Origin: Gemmatimonadota bacterium
GTDB taxonomy: Bacteria > Gemmatimonadota > Gemmatimonadetes > Gemmatimonadales > Gemmatimonadaceae
NCBI GenBank assembly: GCA_021324775.1
Contig: JAJPIM010000025.1
Location: 1-64,000 of the forward strand
Direction: 5' to 3'
DNA length: 64,000 bases
In this document: piece by piece, positions 28,105 to 38,845 of the stretch
Numbering within the stretch: position 1 is the stretch's first letter
How the letters are laid out: the number at the start of each line of letters is the position of its first letter
Notes under the pieces: generated by a model
What the model was told of the DNA's origin: nothing
Database searches by the model: none
The model's input: the letters and a program-made list of their open reading frames with translations, nothing else
Program-made: the position numbers and the translations under genes

Positions 28105-31100
28105 GGCGACACGGCCGCCATTTGCTCATCCGGTGGTGTGGGCCGAAACGGAGCCGCCGGCCGGGCGGCCGCCGGGCGGTCCGCCCCACCCCGCGCCAGG
28201 GCCTGCCACTCCTGCAGGGACCGCACCGCGGGACGCCTGGACCGGAGCGCGAGGATCGCGTCACAGGCCGCGCTGGCCGCGGACAGTGTGGTCGTATACG
28301 GCACCCGGTGGGCGATCGCGGCCTGCCGCAAGGAGTAGTCGTCGCGGTGGGCATGCTTGCCCAGCGGCGTGTTGATGAGGAGCTGCACATCCCGATTGAC
28401 GATCAAGTCGATCGCATGGGGCCGTCCATCATGAACTTTGAACACCCGCTCGGCCGGTATCCCGCGCCCCCTGAGGTACCGGGCGGTCCCCTCGGTCGCG
28501 AACAGCCGGAAGTCCATCTCGTGGAACCGCCTGGCAATCGGCACGACCGTGGATTTGTCGCTGTCGTTGACGGTGATGAAGATCGCCCCTTCCATCGGAA
28601 GGCCGTTGTCCGCCGCCAGTTGCGCCTTCGCGAACGCGCTGCCGAACGAGTCCGAGATCCCCATGACTTCGCCGGTGGACCGCATCTCGGGTCCCAGGAT
28701 CGGGTCGAACTCCCGGAACTTGCTGAACGGAAAGACGGCCTCTTTGACGGCGACGTACGGTGGCACCACCTCTTCGGTAAATCCGATCTCCGCCAGCGTC
28801 TCGCCCACCATGACCCGGGCAGCCACTGCCGCCAGCGGCACGCCGATCGCCTTCGACACGAACGGGATCGTCCGGCTGGCTCGCGGGTTGACCTCCAGGA
28901 CGTAGACCACGCCTCCCTTCACCGCGAACTGAACGTTGATCAGACCGACCACGCCGAGCGCCTTGGCCAGCGCCACGGTCTGCGCCCGCATGATCGCGAG
29001 ATCTCGTTCACCTATCAAGTAAGGTGGCAACACGCAAGCTGAGTCGCCAGAATGGATTCCGGCATCTTCGATGTGTTGCATCACGCCGCCGATCACGACC
29101 TGATGTCCGTCGGCGATCGCGTCCACATCAGCCTCGAACGCGTCTTCGAGGAACCGGTCGATCAGCACCGGACGTTCCTCGGAGGCCCGCACCGCTCTCG
29201 CGAAATATTCGCGGAGCGACGGCTCGTCGTAGACGACCTGCATCGCTCGGCCACCGAGGACGTACGACGGTCGCAGTAGCGCGGGATATCCGACACGAGT
29301 GGCGATCTCCGCCGCCTCGTCCGGCCCCGTTGCAGTGCCGCTTTCCGGCTGGTGCAGCTCGAGCCGGTCCGCGATCATCGCGAATCGGCGCCTGTCTTCT
29401 GCCGTATCAATTGCGTCAGGCGGCGTGCCCAGAATGCGGATGCCCGCCGCCGCCAATCCATGCGTCAGTTTGAGTGGTGTCTGGCCCCCGAGCTGAACGA
29501 TGACGCCTTCCGGCTTCTCGCGATCGATGACCTCGAGGACGTCCTCCAGGGTCAGCGGCTCGAAGTACAACTTGTCGGATATGTCGAAGTCGGTTGAGAC
29601 GGTCTCGGGATTGGAGTTGATCATGATCGTCTCGAACCCCTGCTCACGAAGCGCCAGGGCGGCCCGGACACAGCAGTAGTCGAACTCCACTCCCTGGCCG
29701 ATCCGATTCGGGCCGCTCCCGAGGATCACGACTGACCGCCGCCCGGTCCGGGGTGCCTCACTCTCTTCGTCGTAACTGCCGTAGAGGTAGGGCGTCGCCG
29801 ACGGAAACTCGCCCGCGCAGGTGTCTACCATCTTGTAAGCAGGCCGCACATCGGCCGCCCACCGCCGGGTCCGGAGTACCGCCTCGGGCTCCCCGCGGAG
29901 ATCGCCCAACTGGCGATCCGAGAAGCCCATCTGCTTCATCGTCCGGATCGTGCCCCCGTCATGGGCCTCGACGGCCGGAAGCCCGGCATACCAGACTTCG
30001 GCATCGACGAGTTGCTGCATCTCCGCCAGGAACCACGGGTCGACCGCGGTGATCTCGTTCAGATCGGCGAGGGAGATCCCCGCCATGATCGCTCGCTTGA
30101 TCTGAAAGACCCGCTCCGGGGTCGGCTGTCGCAGCGCCCCGCGTAGCGCCTCGACGGTGTCGTCGGCGAGCCGGTCGTCCGCGGGAGTCGCCCCGATCAC
30201 CCATCCGATCCGTCCGGACTCGAGCGCGCGAAGTCCCTTCTGGAACGCTTCCTTGAAGGTGCGGCCGATGGCCATTGATTCGCCGACCGACTTCATCTGG
30301 GTCGTCAGCCGGGGGTCGGCCCCCGCGAACTTCTCGAACGCGAATCGCGGCACCTTCACGACCACGTAGTCCAGCACCGGCTCGAATGACGCCGGGGTCG
30401 TCCGCGTGATGTCGTTCGCGATCTCATCCAGGCGGTAGCCCACCGCCAGCTTCGCCCCGATCCGCGCGATCGGATAGCCGGTCGCCTTGGAGGCGAGGGC
30501 CGAGGAGCGCGAGACGCGCGGATTCATCTCGATCACGAGCATGGTGCCGTCGCGCGGATTGATCGCGAACTGAATGTTGCATCCGCCCGCGTCCACACCG
30601 ATCTCCCGAATGACCGCGAGCGCGGCGTCCCGCATCCGCTGGTACTCCCGGTCGGTCAGGGTCATGGCCGGGGCCACCGTGATCGAGTCGCCGGTGTGGA
30701 CCCCCATCGGATCGATGTTCTCGATGGAGCAGACGATCACGACGTTGTCGTCGTGGTCGCGCATGACCTCGAGCTCGTACTCCTTCCACCCCAGCACGCT
30801 CTGCTCGACCAGGACTTGGTGCGTCGGCGACATGTCCAGCCCGCGCCGCACCACGTCCTCGTACTCGGTGCGGTTGTACGCGACGCCGCCACCAGTGCCG
30901 CCCAGCGTGAACGAGGGCCGGATGATCGCCGGAAACCCCACACGGTCGAGCAGCGCCTCGGCTTCGTCGTACGACGCTGCGATCCCGCCGACCGGCACCG
31001 CGAGCCCGATCCGCCGCATCGCGTCGGAGAACAGCGCTCGGTCCTCGGCCACGCGGATAGCCCGGGCGTTGGCACCGATCAGTTCCACACCGTGCCGGGC

Positions 31101-31424
31101 GAGCACCCCGCGGTCCGCCAGCTCGAGTGCGACGTTGAGCGCCGTCTGCCCGCCCATCGTCGGCAGGAGCGCGTCGGGATGCTCCCGCGCAATCACCAGC
31201 TCCACGAACTCCGGCGTGACCGGCTCGATATACGTGCGGTACGCAAACTCCGGGTCCGTCATGATGGTCGCCGGATTCGAGTTCACCAGCACCACCTCGA
31301 ACCCTTCCTCACGGAGCGCCTTCGCCGCCTGCGTACCCGAGTAGTCGAACTCGGCCCCCTGCCCGATGACGATGGGGCCCGATCCCAGCAGCAGAATGCG
31401 ATGGAGATCAGTGCGTCGAGGCAT
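28101..31424 (-). CDS. carB: Carbamoyl-phosphate synthase large subunit
   Basis: This 1107-residue enzyme is made of two tandem ATP-grasp synthetase halves (starting [20 protein letters not shown] and [20 protein letters not shown]), an oligomerisation region and a C-terminal MGS-like regulatory domain ([16 protein letters not shown]). It makes carbamoyl phosphate for pyrimidines and arginine. An Ala/Pro-rich tail of about 30 residues follows. carA is absent from the window. The gene sits between rmd and wbpD, and its stop overlaps the wbpD start, an unexpected place for it. Confidence 0.97.
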   Translation of the reverse strand: MPRRTDLHRILLLGSGPIVIGQGAEFDYSGTQAAKALREEGFEVVLVNSNPATIMTDPEFAYRTYIEPVTPEFVELVIAREHPDALLPTMGGQTALNVALELADRGVLARHGVELIGANARAIRVAEDRALFSDAMRRIGLAVPVGGIAASYDEAEALLDRVGFPAIIRPSFTLGGTGGGVAYNRTEYEDVVRRGLDMSPTHQVLVEQSVLGWKEYELEVMRDHDDNVVIVCSIENIDPMGVHTGDSITVAPAMTLTDREYQRMRDAALAVIREIGVDAGGCNIQFAINPRDGTMLVIEMNPRVSRSSALASKATGYPIARIGAKLAVGYRLDEIANDITRTTPASFEPVLDYVVVKVPRFAFEKFAGADPRLTTQMKSVGESMAIGRTFKEAFQKGLRALESGRIGWVIGATPADDRLADDTVEALRGALRQPTPERVFQIKRAIMAGISLADLNEITAVDPWFLAEMQQLVDAEVWYAGLPAVEAHDGGTIRTMKQMGFSDRQLGDLRGEPEAVLRTRRWAADVRPAYKMVDTCAGEFPSATPYLYGSYDEESEAPRTGRRSVVILGSGPNRIGQGVEFDYCCVRAALALREQGFETIMINSNPETVSTDFDISDKLYFEPLTLEDVLEVIDREKPEGVIVQLGGQTPLKLTHGLAAAGIRILGTPPDAIDTAEDRRRFAMIADRLELHQPESGTATGPDEAAEIATRVGYPALLRPSYVLGGRAMQVVYDEPSLREYFARAVRASEERPVLIDRFLEDAFEADVDAIADGHQVVIGGVMQHIEDAGIHSGDSACVLPPYLIGERDLAIMRAQTVALAKALGVVGLINVQFAVKGGVVYVLEVNPRASRTIPFVSKAIGVPLAAVAARVMVGETLAEIGFTEEVVPPYVAVKEAVFPFSKFREFDPILGPEMRSTGEVMGISDSFGSAFAKAQLAADNGLPMEGAIFITVNDSDKSTVVPIARRFHEMDFRLFATEGTARYLRGRGIPAERVFKVHDGRPHAIDLIVNRDVQLLINTPLGKHAHRDDYSLRQAAIAHRVPYTTTLSAASAACDAILALRSRRPAVRSLQEWQALARGGADRPAAARPAAPFRPTPPDEQMAAVSP

Positions 31425-31468
31425 GCGGCCAGCGGTGTCGCGAAGTCACCTGCACGTGGGTGCGGCGG

Positions 31469-32467
31469 TCACGAGTGTACGGCGGGTTTGGCGGCCCAGT
31501 ATTCCACGAGATCTTCGATCAGGGTCCGCAGTGAACGCACCGGAGCCCAACCCGTCGCGTCACGCAGCCGCGCATTGTCCCCGATCAGCGCGGGCACGTC
31601 CACCGCGCGAGCCAGCGCCGGATCCGTCGCGAGCGGGGCCTTCACCCCGGTCGCGGCGAGCACCTGCACCGCAAGCTCCTTGACCGACACGCCGACTCCG
31701 CTGGACACGTTGTAGATCTCCCCCGAACGGCCACGCGCCGCCAGAGCAATATACGCCGCCGCCACGTCCGCTACGTGCAGAAAATCGCGCACCGATGACG
31801 TGTTGCCCAGCGACAGCGCGGCGCGGCGCTCGCCTCCGTTCGCCGCTCCCGAGCGCAGCGCCAGCGCCCGCCGGACGAGCGACGGCAGCAGGAACCCGGG
31901 CGCTTGCCCCGGCCCGCTGTGATTGAAGCTCCGCGTCGCGATCACTCGGACGCCCTCGCTCCGGAATGCCTCCAGCGCGAGCACTTCCTGCGCGGCCTTG
32001 GTCGCGGCGTATACGGTCAGCGGGCGCTGCTCGGCATCCTCGGTCAGCGGCAGCTCGCTCTTGTCGTGCCGGCCGTATTGCTCGCCGCTCCCGACGATGA
32101 CCACCGCAGGGTCGAGGACGCCCACCCGGCGGCGGACACGTACCTCGCCGAGCAGTCGCGCGGCGCCAACGACGTTCACTTCGGTCGCGGTTCCAGGGTC
32201 GCTCGTCGCGGTGGTCACGGAGCTCACGCCCGCGAGGTGGTACACGACGTCGGGCGGCGCGATATCGAGTGCACGACGCACATCTTCGATGCGCCGGACA
32301 TCGCCCATCAGCCAGTCGACGTCGGCCTGCTCGTCCGTCGAGAGCAGCGTCGCGGCCGCCGACGGATCGACGGGGGTGAGTCCGGTTACCTCATGGCCGG
32401 CCGCGAGCAGATCTCGGACGAGCCATTGTCCGACGAATCCCGCCGCGCCAGTAACGAGCGCCCGCAC
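31469..32467 (-). CDS. rmd: GDP-6-deoxy-D-mannose reductase
   Basis: This 332-residue extended SDR has MRALVTGAAGFVGQWLV, the segment LAGVSSVTTATSDP and a catalytic YAATK. It directly follows gmd, which supports the Rmd role: reducing GDP-4-keto-6-deoxymannose to GDP-D-rhamnose. A different reductase such as Fcl (GDP-fucose) is less likely from length and motifs but not excluded. The start is GTG at 32467, 36 bases after the gmd stop; 44 bases separate it from carB. Confidence 0.85.
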   Translation of the reverse strand: MRALVTGAAGFVGQWLVRDLLAAGHEVTGLTPVDPSAAATLLSTDEQADVDWLMGDVRRIEDVRRALDIAPPDVVYHLAGVSSVTTATSDPGTATEVNVVGAARLLGEVRVRRRVGVLDPAVVIVGSGEQYGRHDKSELPLTEDAEQRPLTVYAATKAAQEVLALEAFRSEGVRVIATRSFNHSGPGQAPGFLLPSLVRRALALRSGAANGGERRAALSLGNTSSVRDFLHVADVAAAYIALAARGRSGEIYNVSSGVGVSVKELAVQVLAATGVKAPLATDPALARAVDVPALIGDNARLRDATGWAPVRSLRTLIEDLVEYWAAKPAVHS

Positions 32468-32503
32468 GTCAGATCGTCCCTGGGCGGGCCATGTGCACCC
32501 GCG

Positions 32504-33698
<1,195 letters not shown>

Positions 33699-33702
<4 letters not shown>

Positions 33703-34238
33703 CCCTTACTCCCTCCCTTGTCGCCCGCCTTCCGCGTCTGCTTCGTCGCGGGCGGCGGTGTCTTGCCACGTCCCTTGCTGGACGCCGTCGCGGCCGGGAC
33801 GGATGATTTTGCGCGTGGGGCTGCCGGTGGCTTCTTGGGCGCCGGCGCCTTCTTCACCGGCCGCTCGGCCCCGTTGGCACCGCTCACGCCGATCATCTCG
33901 ATCCGCGCCATCTCCGCGCCGTCGCCTTTGCGGTGGCCGACCTTGAGAATTCTCGTGTAGCCGCCCGTTCGCGTCGCAAAAGCCGGCCCGACGCTCTGAA
34001 AGAGCGTATCGGCCGCGCGCCGGACGTGCACGTGCCGCGTCGCCAGCCGGCGATCGTGGAGCGTGCCCCCCTTGGCCTTCGTGATCAGCCGTTCAACGAA
34101 CGGCCGTAGCTCCTTCGCCTTGGCCTCGGTCGTCTCGATCGCGCCGTGTTCGATCAGCGAGATCGCGAGGTTCCGTAACAAGGCGAGTCGCTGCTCGCTC
34201 GTGCGCCGAAGTTGGCGCCCCGCTTTGCGGTGCCGCAT
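33699..34238 (-). CDS. rplQ: 50S ribosomal protein L17
   Basis: This 179-residue protein has a conserved L17 core at residues 1-120 (MRHRKAGRQLRRTSEQRLAL) followed by a Lys/Pro/Ala-rich basic tail of about 60 residues that is longer than in E. coli (127 residues in total). It lines the peptide exit region of the large subunit. It follows rpoA by 15 bases, the standard alpha-operon order, and is coupled to rpmB through ATGA. Confidence 0.96.
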
Positions 34239-34253
34239 GTCGCTCCGTCTCCC

Positions 34254-35321
34254 TTACTCTTCCTCGTCGTCGGGCGCGTTGGCCGCGGCCCGGCTCGGCG
34301 GCGTCCCCCAGTCGAGGATCCGCACCCCATCGGGCGACTCCTCGTACCGCATTCCGAAGTTCAGCCCCTTCCGCTCCAGCAGATCGGCGATCTCCTGCAG
34401 CGACTTCTTCCCGAAATTCTTCACCTGCAGGATCTGGCTCTCGGTCTGCCGGACGAGATCGCCCAACGAACGGATGTTGGAGTTCTTGAGCGAGTTTACG
34501 GACCGCACCGACAGCTCCAGGTCGTCGATCGGCGTCTGCAGCTCGGCCAGCCGGACCGCATCGCCGCCAGTCGATTCCCCACCCGGGCTCACCGGGGCGG
34601 ACGTGTGCGATCCGAAGCCGACGAAGTACTGGAAGTGCGTCTGCGCCAGCGCGGCCGCGTAGCTCACCGCCTCTTCCGGCGTGATCGTGCCATTGGTCTC
34701 GACCGTGAGCGTCAACCGGTCGTAGTCCGTGCGCTGGCCCACGCGGGTCTCGGCCACCGCGAAGTTCGCGCGCCGGACCGGATTGTAGATCGCGTCGATC
34801 CGCACCACGTCGATCGGCATGCCCCGCTCGAGCACGTGCTGATCGGACTCCGTGTAGCCCCGCCCTTGCTTGGCGTAAAGATCCACGTGGATCTCGCGGT
34901 CATCCTGGAGCGTGAAGAGGTGATGGCTGGGGTCGATCACGTGCACGCCGGTTCCGAGTACGATGTCGGCCGCTGTGACAGCGCCCGGACCCGTCTTCTG
35001 AATGCGCAGGAGCGCGTCCTCCAGACCCTCATCGAGGCTCAACGTCAGCGTCTTGAGATTGCCGATGATCTGGTGGACATCCTCGACGACACCCGCAATC
35101 GTCTGGTGCTCGTGAACGACGCCATCGATGCGGAACGCCCAGACCGCCGACCCGCGGAGGGACGACAGGAGCATCCGTCGCATGGCGTTGCCCAGCGTGT
35201 GCCCAAATCCGCGCTCGAGCGGCTGCAGGCGGAACTCGGCCACGTTTGGATTGTCTTCGCGCTTCGTCGCTTCGACGAGCTGCGGCCGCACGAGGCCCCG
35301 GAGATCGATCGTGTGTGCCAT
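34254..35321 (-). CDS. rpoA: RNA polymerase alpha subunit
   Basis: This is a 355-residue alpha subunit. The N-terminal dimerisation domain contains RLQPLERGFGHTLGNAMRRM. A linker leads to the C-terminal domain with the helix-hairpin-helix segment KNFGKKSLQEIADLLERKGL, which contacts UP elements and activators. An acidic tail (DDEEE) ends it. It lies between rpsD and rplQ as in most bacteria. Confidence 0.98.
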   Translation of the reverse strand: MAHTIDLRGLVRPQLVEATKREDNPNVAEFRLQPLERGFGHTLGNAMRRMLLSSLRGSAVWAFRIDGVVHEHQTIAGVVEDVHQIIGNLKTLTLSLDEGLEDALLRIQKTGPGAVTAADIVLGTGVHVIDPSHHLFTLQDDREIHVDLYAKQGRGYTESDQHVLERGMPIDVVRIDAIYNPVRRANFAVAETRVGQRTDYDRLTLTVETNGTITPEEAVSYAAALAQTHFQYFVGFGSHTSAPVSPGGESTGGDAVRLAELQTPIDDLELSVRSVNSLKNSNIRSLGDLVRQTESQILQVKNFGKKSLQEIADLLERKGLNFGMRYEESPDGVRILDWGTPPSRAAANAPDDEEE

Positions 35322-35383
35322 TGCTGATTGATCCTTATGTGTTGGTCATGCCGGACACCGTGCCCGGCAACGTTCCACCCCGC

Positions 35384-35443
35384 CCCTAACGCGCGGTGGC
35401 TCCGTACGGGGGTTAGGGCCCCGACCGCGCGGCGCTTCGCGCC
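35384..35443 (-). other. Hairpins in the rpsD-rpoA spacer
   Basis: The 127-base spacer between rpsD and rpoA holds two inverted repeats: CCCTAAC (35384-35390) with GTTAGGG (35412-35418), and GGCGC-TTC-GCGCC (35431-35443) just after the rpsD stop. Neither is followed by a T-run on the minus strand, so they look more like processing, stability or attenuation elements than terminators. Confidence 0.45.
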
Positions 35444-35448
35444 ACGCC

Positions 35449-36081
35449 CTACTTCGAATACAGCTCGACGACGAGCTGTTCCTGCGCCGCGATCGGAATG
35501 CTCGCCCGCTGGGGGCGCTCGAGCATGCGGCCGCTGAACGACTCCCGGTCGACCGCCAACCACGCCAGCGGAGCGCCCCGCGATGACTGCTCCATGGCCG
35601 ACAGAATCGACACCTGCTCGCGCGACTTCATCCGCACGCGAACCTCTTCCCCGGGCCGCACCAGGTAGCTCGGCACATCGACCGAGTGTCCGTTGACCTC
35701 GACGTGGCGGTGCCGGATCAACTGGCGCGCCGCCTTGCGGCTCGCCGCGAACCCCATCCGGTACACCATGTTGTCGAGCCGGCTCTCGAGCGCCGCCAGC
35801 AGGTTGTGCCCGGTAATGCCCGGCATCGGGTTCACACGCTCGAAGACGTTGCGGAACTGCCGCTCGCTGAGACCGTAGATCCGCTTGATCTTCTGCTTCT
35901 CGCGCAACTGCCGCGCGTACTCTGACGACTTGCGACGGCGTGCCGTGCTCTGGCCATGCTGTCCTGGAGCATACGGCCGCCGCTCCACGGGACACTTCTC
36001 GGTGAAACACTTCGTGCCCTTGAGAAACAGCTTCGTGCCTTCACGCCGGCACTGGCGGCAACTGGGTCCGAGATACCGCAC
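35449..36081 (-). CDS. rpsD: 30S ribosomal protein S4
   Basis: This is a 210-residue S4 with Cys8, Cys11, Cys25 and Cys30 near the N-terminus, the zinc-binding form, and an S4 RNA-binding domain around residues 97-160 (RLDNMVYRMGFAASRKAARQ). It nucleates assembly of the small subunit and in many bacteria represses the alpha operon by binding its leader. It follows rpsK by three bases. Confidence 0.97.
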   Translation of the reverse strand: MRYLGPSCRQCRREGTKLFLKGTKCFTEKCPVERRPYAPGQHGQSTARRRKSSEYARQLREKQKIKRIYGLSERQFRNVFERVNPMPGITGHNLLAALESRLDNMVYRMGFAASRKAARQLIRHRHVEVNGHSVDVPSYLVRPGEEVRVRMKSREQVSILSAMEQSSRGAPLAWLAVDRESFSGRMLERPQRASIPIAAQEQLVVELYSK

Positions 36082-36084
36082 TGC

Positions 36085-36462
36085 TTAGACCCTCCGCCGC
36101 TTCGGCGGGCGGCACCCGTTGTGCGGAATCGGCGTCACGTCCTTGATCGACTTGACCTGCAGGCCGGCCGTCGCGAGCGCCTGAATCGCCGACTCACGGC
36201 CGCTGCCCGGTCCCTGCACGCGCACGTGCACGCGACGGACACCGAGCGTCATCGCTTCACGGGCCACCTGCTCGGCCGCCACCGTCGCCGCGAACGGCGT
36301 CGATTTCTTCGAGCCCTTGAACCCCGCTTTGCCGGCCGATCCCCACGCCACCGTGTTCCCGTGACTGTCGGTAATGGTCACGGTGGTGTTGTTGAACGTG
36401 GCACTGACGTGGGCGATCCCTTCCGCCTCAATGACGCGCTTTGTCTTCTTTGCGGTTGCCAT
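36085..36462 (-). CDS. rpsK: 30S ribosomal protein S11
   Basis: This is a 125-residue S11 with the conserved [20 protein letters not shown] and the C-terminal THE-type region [16 protein letters not shown]. It is part of the small-subunit platform near the mRNA exit. It lies between rpsM and rpsD in standard order, with a 45-base gap to rpsM. Confidence 0.98.
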   Translation of the reverse strand: MATAKKTKRVIEAEGIAHVSATFNNTTVTITDSHGNTVAWGSAGKAGFKGSKKSTPFAATVAAEQVAREAMTLGVRRVHVRVQGPGSGRESAIQALATAGLQVKSIKDVTPIPHNGCRPPKRRRV

Positions 36463-36507
36463 GTCGTGATCAGGTATATGCAGACGGGTGAGGCAGAGCT
36501 CCCCCGA

Positions 36508-36885
36508 TTACTTCGTGACCTTCTTCTTGCCTGCGATCGCGCGGCGCGGACCCTTCTTGGTTCGAGCGTTCGTATGCGTGCGCTGCCCCCGGACCGGCAG
36601 ACCCTTCCGATGCCGAATGCCGCGGTAGGACCCGATGTCCATCAGGCGCTTGATGTTCATCGCCACTTCGGTCCGCAGCGCACCCTCGACCCGATAATCC
36701 CGCTCGATCGCCTGCCGCAGCCGGTTGACGTCCGCGTCCGTCAGCTCGCGCACCCGGAGCGCCGAACTGACGCCGGTCGTCGCCACGATCTTGCGAGCGG
36801 TTGCGCGGCCGATGCCGAAGATGTACGTCAGCCCGACCTCGACCTTCTTGTCCCGGGGTAGATCGATCCCTGCGATCCGTGCCAT
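36508..36885 (-). CDS. rpsM: 30S ribosomal protein S13
   Basis: This is a 125-residue S13 starting [20 protein letters not shown], with the helix-turn-helix region and the basic tail [16 protein letters not shown]. It sits in the head of the small subunit and bridges to the large one. It starts three bases after rpmJ. Confidence 0.98.
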   Translation of the reverse strand: MARIAGIDLPRDKKVEVGLTYIFGIGRATARKIVATTGVSSALRVRELTDADVNRLRQAIERDYRVEGALRTEVAMNIKRLMDIGSYRGIRHRKGLPVRGQRTHTNARTKKGPRRAIAGKKKVTK

Positions 36886-36888
36886 CGG

Positions 36889-37005
36889 TCAGCCTTGGCG
36901 CTGCTTGTGCTTCGGGTTGCGCTTGCAAATGATGCGCATCACCCCGTTTCGTTTGATCACTTTACAATGCTCGCAAATGGGCTTCACGCTACTGCGTACC
37001 TTCAC
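36889..37005 (-). CDS. rpmJ: 50S ribosomal protein L36
   Basis: This 38-residue gene encodes a typical L36 ([20 protein letters not shown] and so on) with zinc ligands Cys11, Cys14, Cys27 and a His near residue 33. The start is GTG at 37005, seven bases after an AGGAG ribosome site (37013-37017). It heads the alpha operon, three bases before rpsM. infA, which often precedes it, is not present. Confidence 0.95.
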   Translation of the reverse strand: MKVRSSVKPICEHCKVIKRNGVMRIICKRNPKHKQRQG

Positions 37006-37321
37006 GGCCAGGCTCCTGATACAGCGACCGCCAGCGGTCCGCCTGTGCGGACTGCCTGGCGATCGTCATCAAAATCGGGACAAGCTCAGGAACTTATTGG
37101 GTTTAGGCACCCAAAGCAAGGCGTCGGCACGGTAGACCGAGGACCGGCCCGCGACGCAATTTGCCACCCATTTCGCGTGCGCTCTGCCCCCTCGACAGGC
37201 CGCCACCAGCGCCACCTGAGGCCGGCACGGGTTCGCGGCGCACAATTGTTTGCCTTCGCAGAGGCGGGTCGCGACCGTATTCCAGCCGGCACCGACGGAT
37301 GGAGCGCACCCGGAAATGCGC
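37006..37321 (-). other. 316-base gap: alpha-operon leader region
   Basis: I see no gene here. It probably carries the promoter and leader of the ribosomal operon. Two overlapping, mutually exclusive hairpins lie close to rpmJ: GACCGC-CA-GCGGTC (37026-37039) and GTCCGC-CTGT-GCGGAC (37037-37052). Further up, TTGGGT/ACCCAA (37097-37102 with 37109-37114) forms another dyad. A weak promoter-like pair (TTGCTT, 17 bases, TAAGTT on the minus strand) overlaps that dyad. Confidence 0.5.
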
Positions 37322-38764
37322 TCAGTAGTGGAGGTTCGCGCGGATCGTGTAGACGTAAAGCGGGCCGCGGTCCTCGTTGTAACCAGGGTTCTCGATGTGC
37401 TGGATAGCGGGTGAGATCTGGGCGAACGAGACATGCGGGATCTGTACCCGGTAGTACAGCTCGATGATGTTCTCGGGGCCATAGCGGCGCAGGGCTCCGT
37501 CGCCGAGGAGGAATCCGACACCGCCCGCGGCGAGGTAATCGCGGTGGTCCTCCGAGATGCCGTCTACGACGTCCGCGATCCCGAGCCGATCGGCCGAGCG
37601 TGACCAGAGCGTCCCGGCGAGCTGCAACCCGCCGCTCAGATGCCGGTCCGCCTCCGTGAATATGAAGTCTTCCGTCTTGCCATCACTCCACCCGAGCCGC
37701 AAGAAGACCCCAGTATTCCCCGAATCGGCGAGCGGCTGTTCGAGATTCAGTCCGAACCCGTACTTGACCCGGCCACGGCGGTCATCGGCCACGATGTCGG
37801 GCGTGGTGTCACGCGCTTCGGCGATGCCGATCGCATCCCGATAAATCCCCATCCGCCCGCGGTTTTGATACGCGAGCAGCCGGAACACCGTACCCACCCC
37901 GTCTGGCGACACCGTGAGCTCGCCGTTGAGTGCGTGCGCGTCTGCAATGTCGTTGTCGAGGGTATTGCCGTTGGCAATGACCGGCATCTGCGCCGCCGCA
38001 ATTCGCAGCGCCCAATGGGGGCTCACATACCCCAGAAGCACCCCGTTCGTGTAGCCGCGCGTATTCGCGGCGTAGTCCCACGCCGCGTTGTCCCAGAGTC
38101 CAAAGTCCATGAACTGGTAGCGCGTACTGCTCGCATAGCGATTCTGGTCGAGGTCATCGTTCAGCGCCCATTTACCGGCCTTGATCTCGATCCGCGCTGA
38201 CGGCTCCGCCCCAGGAACCTGATCCATGGCGTGGGGTGCCGTGTCACGAGCGGTCCCAACGGGAATGAGATATTCGGCGAACGAGCGCGCCAGGTATGGT
38301 CCCTGCCCCAGGTTCGCGACGCCCTGGCGTATCACGTCGCCATCGGTGAGCCCCGCCAAACCCAGGGCGTGGCCCAGCCCTCCGCCGCGCGCATCTTCGA
38401 AGTCGGCATAGAGGCGGAACCCACTCGTGACGCGTGATCCGAAGTACACTCCGTAGGTGTGCGTGTTCTGATGGTCGCCGTGATTCGTGAGGCTGTTCTG
38501 TCCGCTGTACAATGCGTGGAACGGCGGCATGTCTTGCCCGATGTAAGTGAACTGGGCTCCCAATAACCTCGGGAACCACGGGTACCGGTCGTAGAATCCC
38601 GCGCCGGCGCGAGCCTGCGCTCCACGAGCCGCGGAGTCGGGCGGCTGCCCGTCCGCCCGCGCATCGCGCGAGTCCGCGTAGTCTCCTTGCGCGCGAGCCA
38701 GTGCTGGCGTCGCCAGCATGGCAGTGATCAACGTCCACGCGATCCACCGTGCGCGGACTGTCAT
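37322..38764 (-). CDS. OprB-like carbohydrate porin
   Basis: This 480-residue outer-membrane protein has a signal peptide (TLITAMLATPALARAQ) and repeated beta-strand blocks with aromatic ends. The C-terminal segment IQHIENPGYNEDRGPLYVYT is characteristic of carbohydrate-selective OprB-type porins. It probably passes sugars through the outer membrane. The ATG at 38764 is chosen because the signal peptide follows at once; an open frame continues upstream to 38821. It lies 81 bases after pyrF on the same strand. Confidence 0.78.
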   Translation of the reverse strand: MTVRARWIAWTLITAMLATPALARAQGDYADSRDARADGQPPDSAARGAQARAGAGFYDRYPWFPRLLGAQFTYIGQDMPPFHALYSGQNSLTNHGDHQNTHTYGVYFGSRVTSGFRLYADFEDARGGGLGHALGLAGLTDGDVIRQGVANLGQGPYLARSFAEYLIPVGTARDTAPHAMDQVPGAEPSARIEIKAGKWALNDDLDQNRYASSTRYQFMDFGLWDNAAWDYAANTRGYTNGVLLGYVSPHWALRIAAAQMPVIANGNTLDNDIADAHALNGELTVSPDGVGTVFRLLAYQNRGRMGIYRDAIGIAEARDTTPDIVADDRRGRVKYGFGLNLEQPLADSGNTGVFLRLGWSDGKTEDFIFTEADRHLSGGLQLAGTLWSRSADRLGIADVVDGISEDHRDYLAAGGVGFLLGDGALRRYGPENIIELYYRVQIPHVSFAQISPAIQHIENPGYNEDRGPLYVYTIRANLHY

Positions 38765-38845
38765 CGGGTTCGGCACTGGTCTGGTATTCACGCGTTCGGA
38801 AGGCACCGTGCCATCGCGCACGGATCACCCTACGACGGCGTGCCT

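Noticed and set aside
35384-35443. Intrinsic terminator between rpsD and rpoA
   Set aside because: Stems are not followed by a T-run on the coding strand, and rpoA must be transcribed.
37069-37521. A 150-codon frame across the porin end and the gap
   Set aside because: Ser/Thr/Arg-rich composition, partly antiphase to the porin; no start signal.
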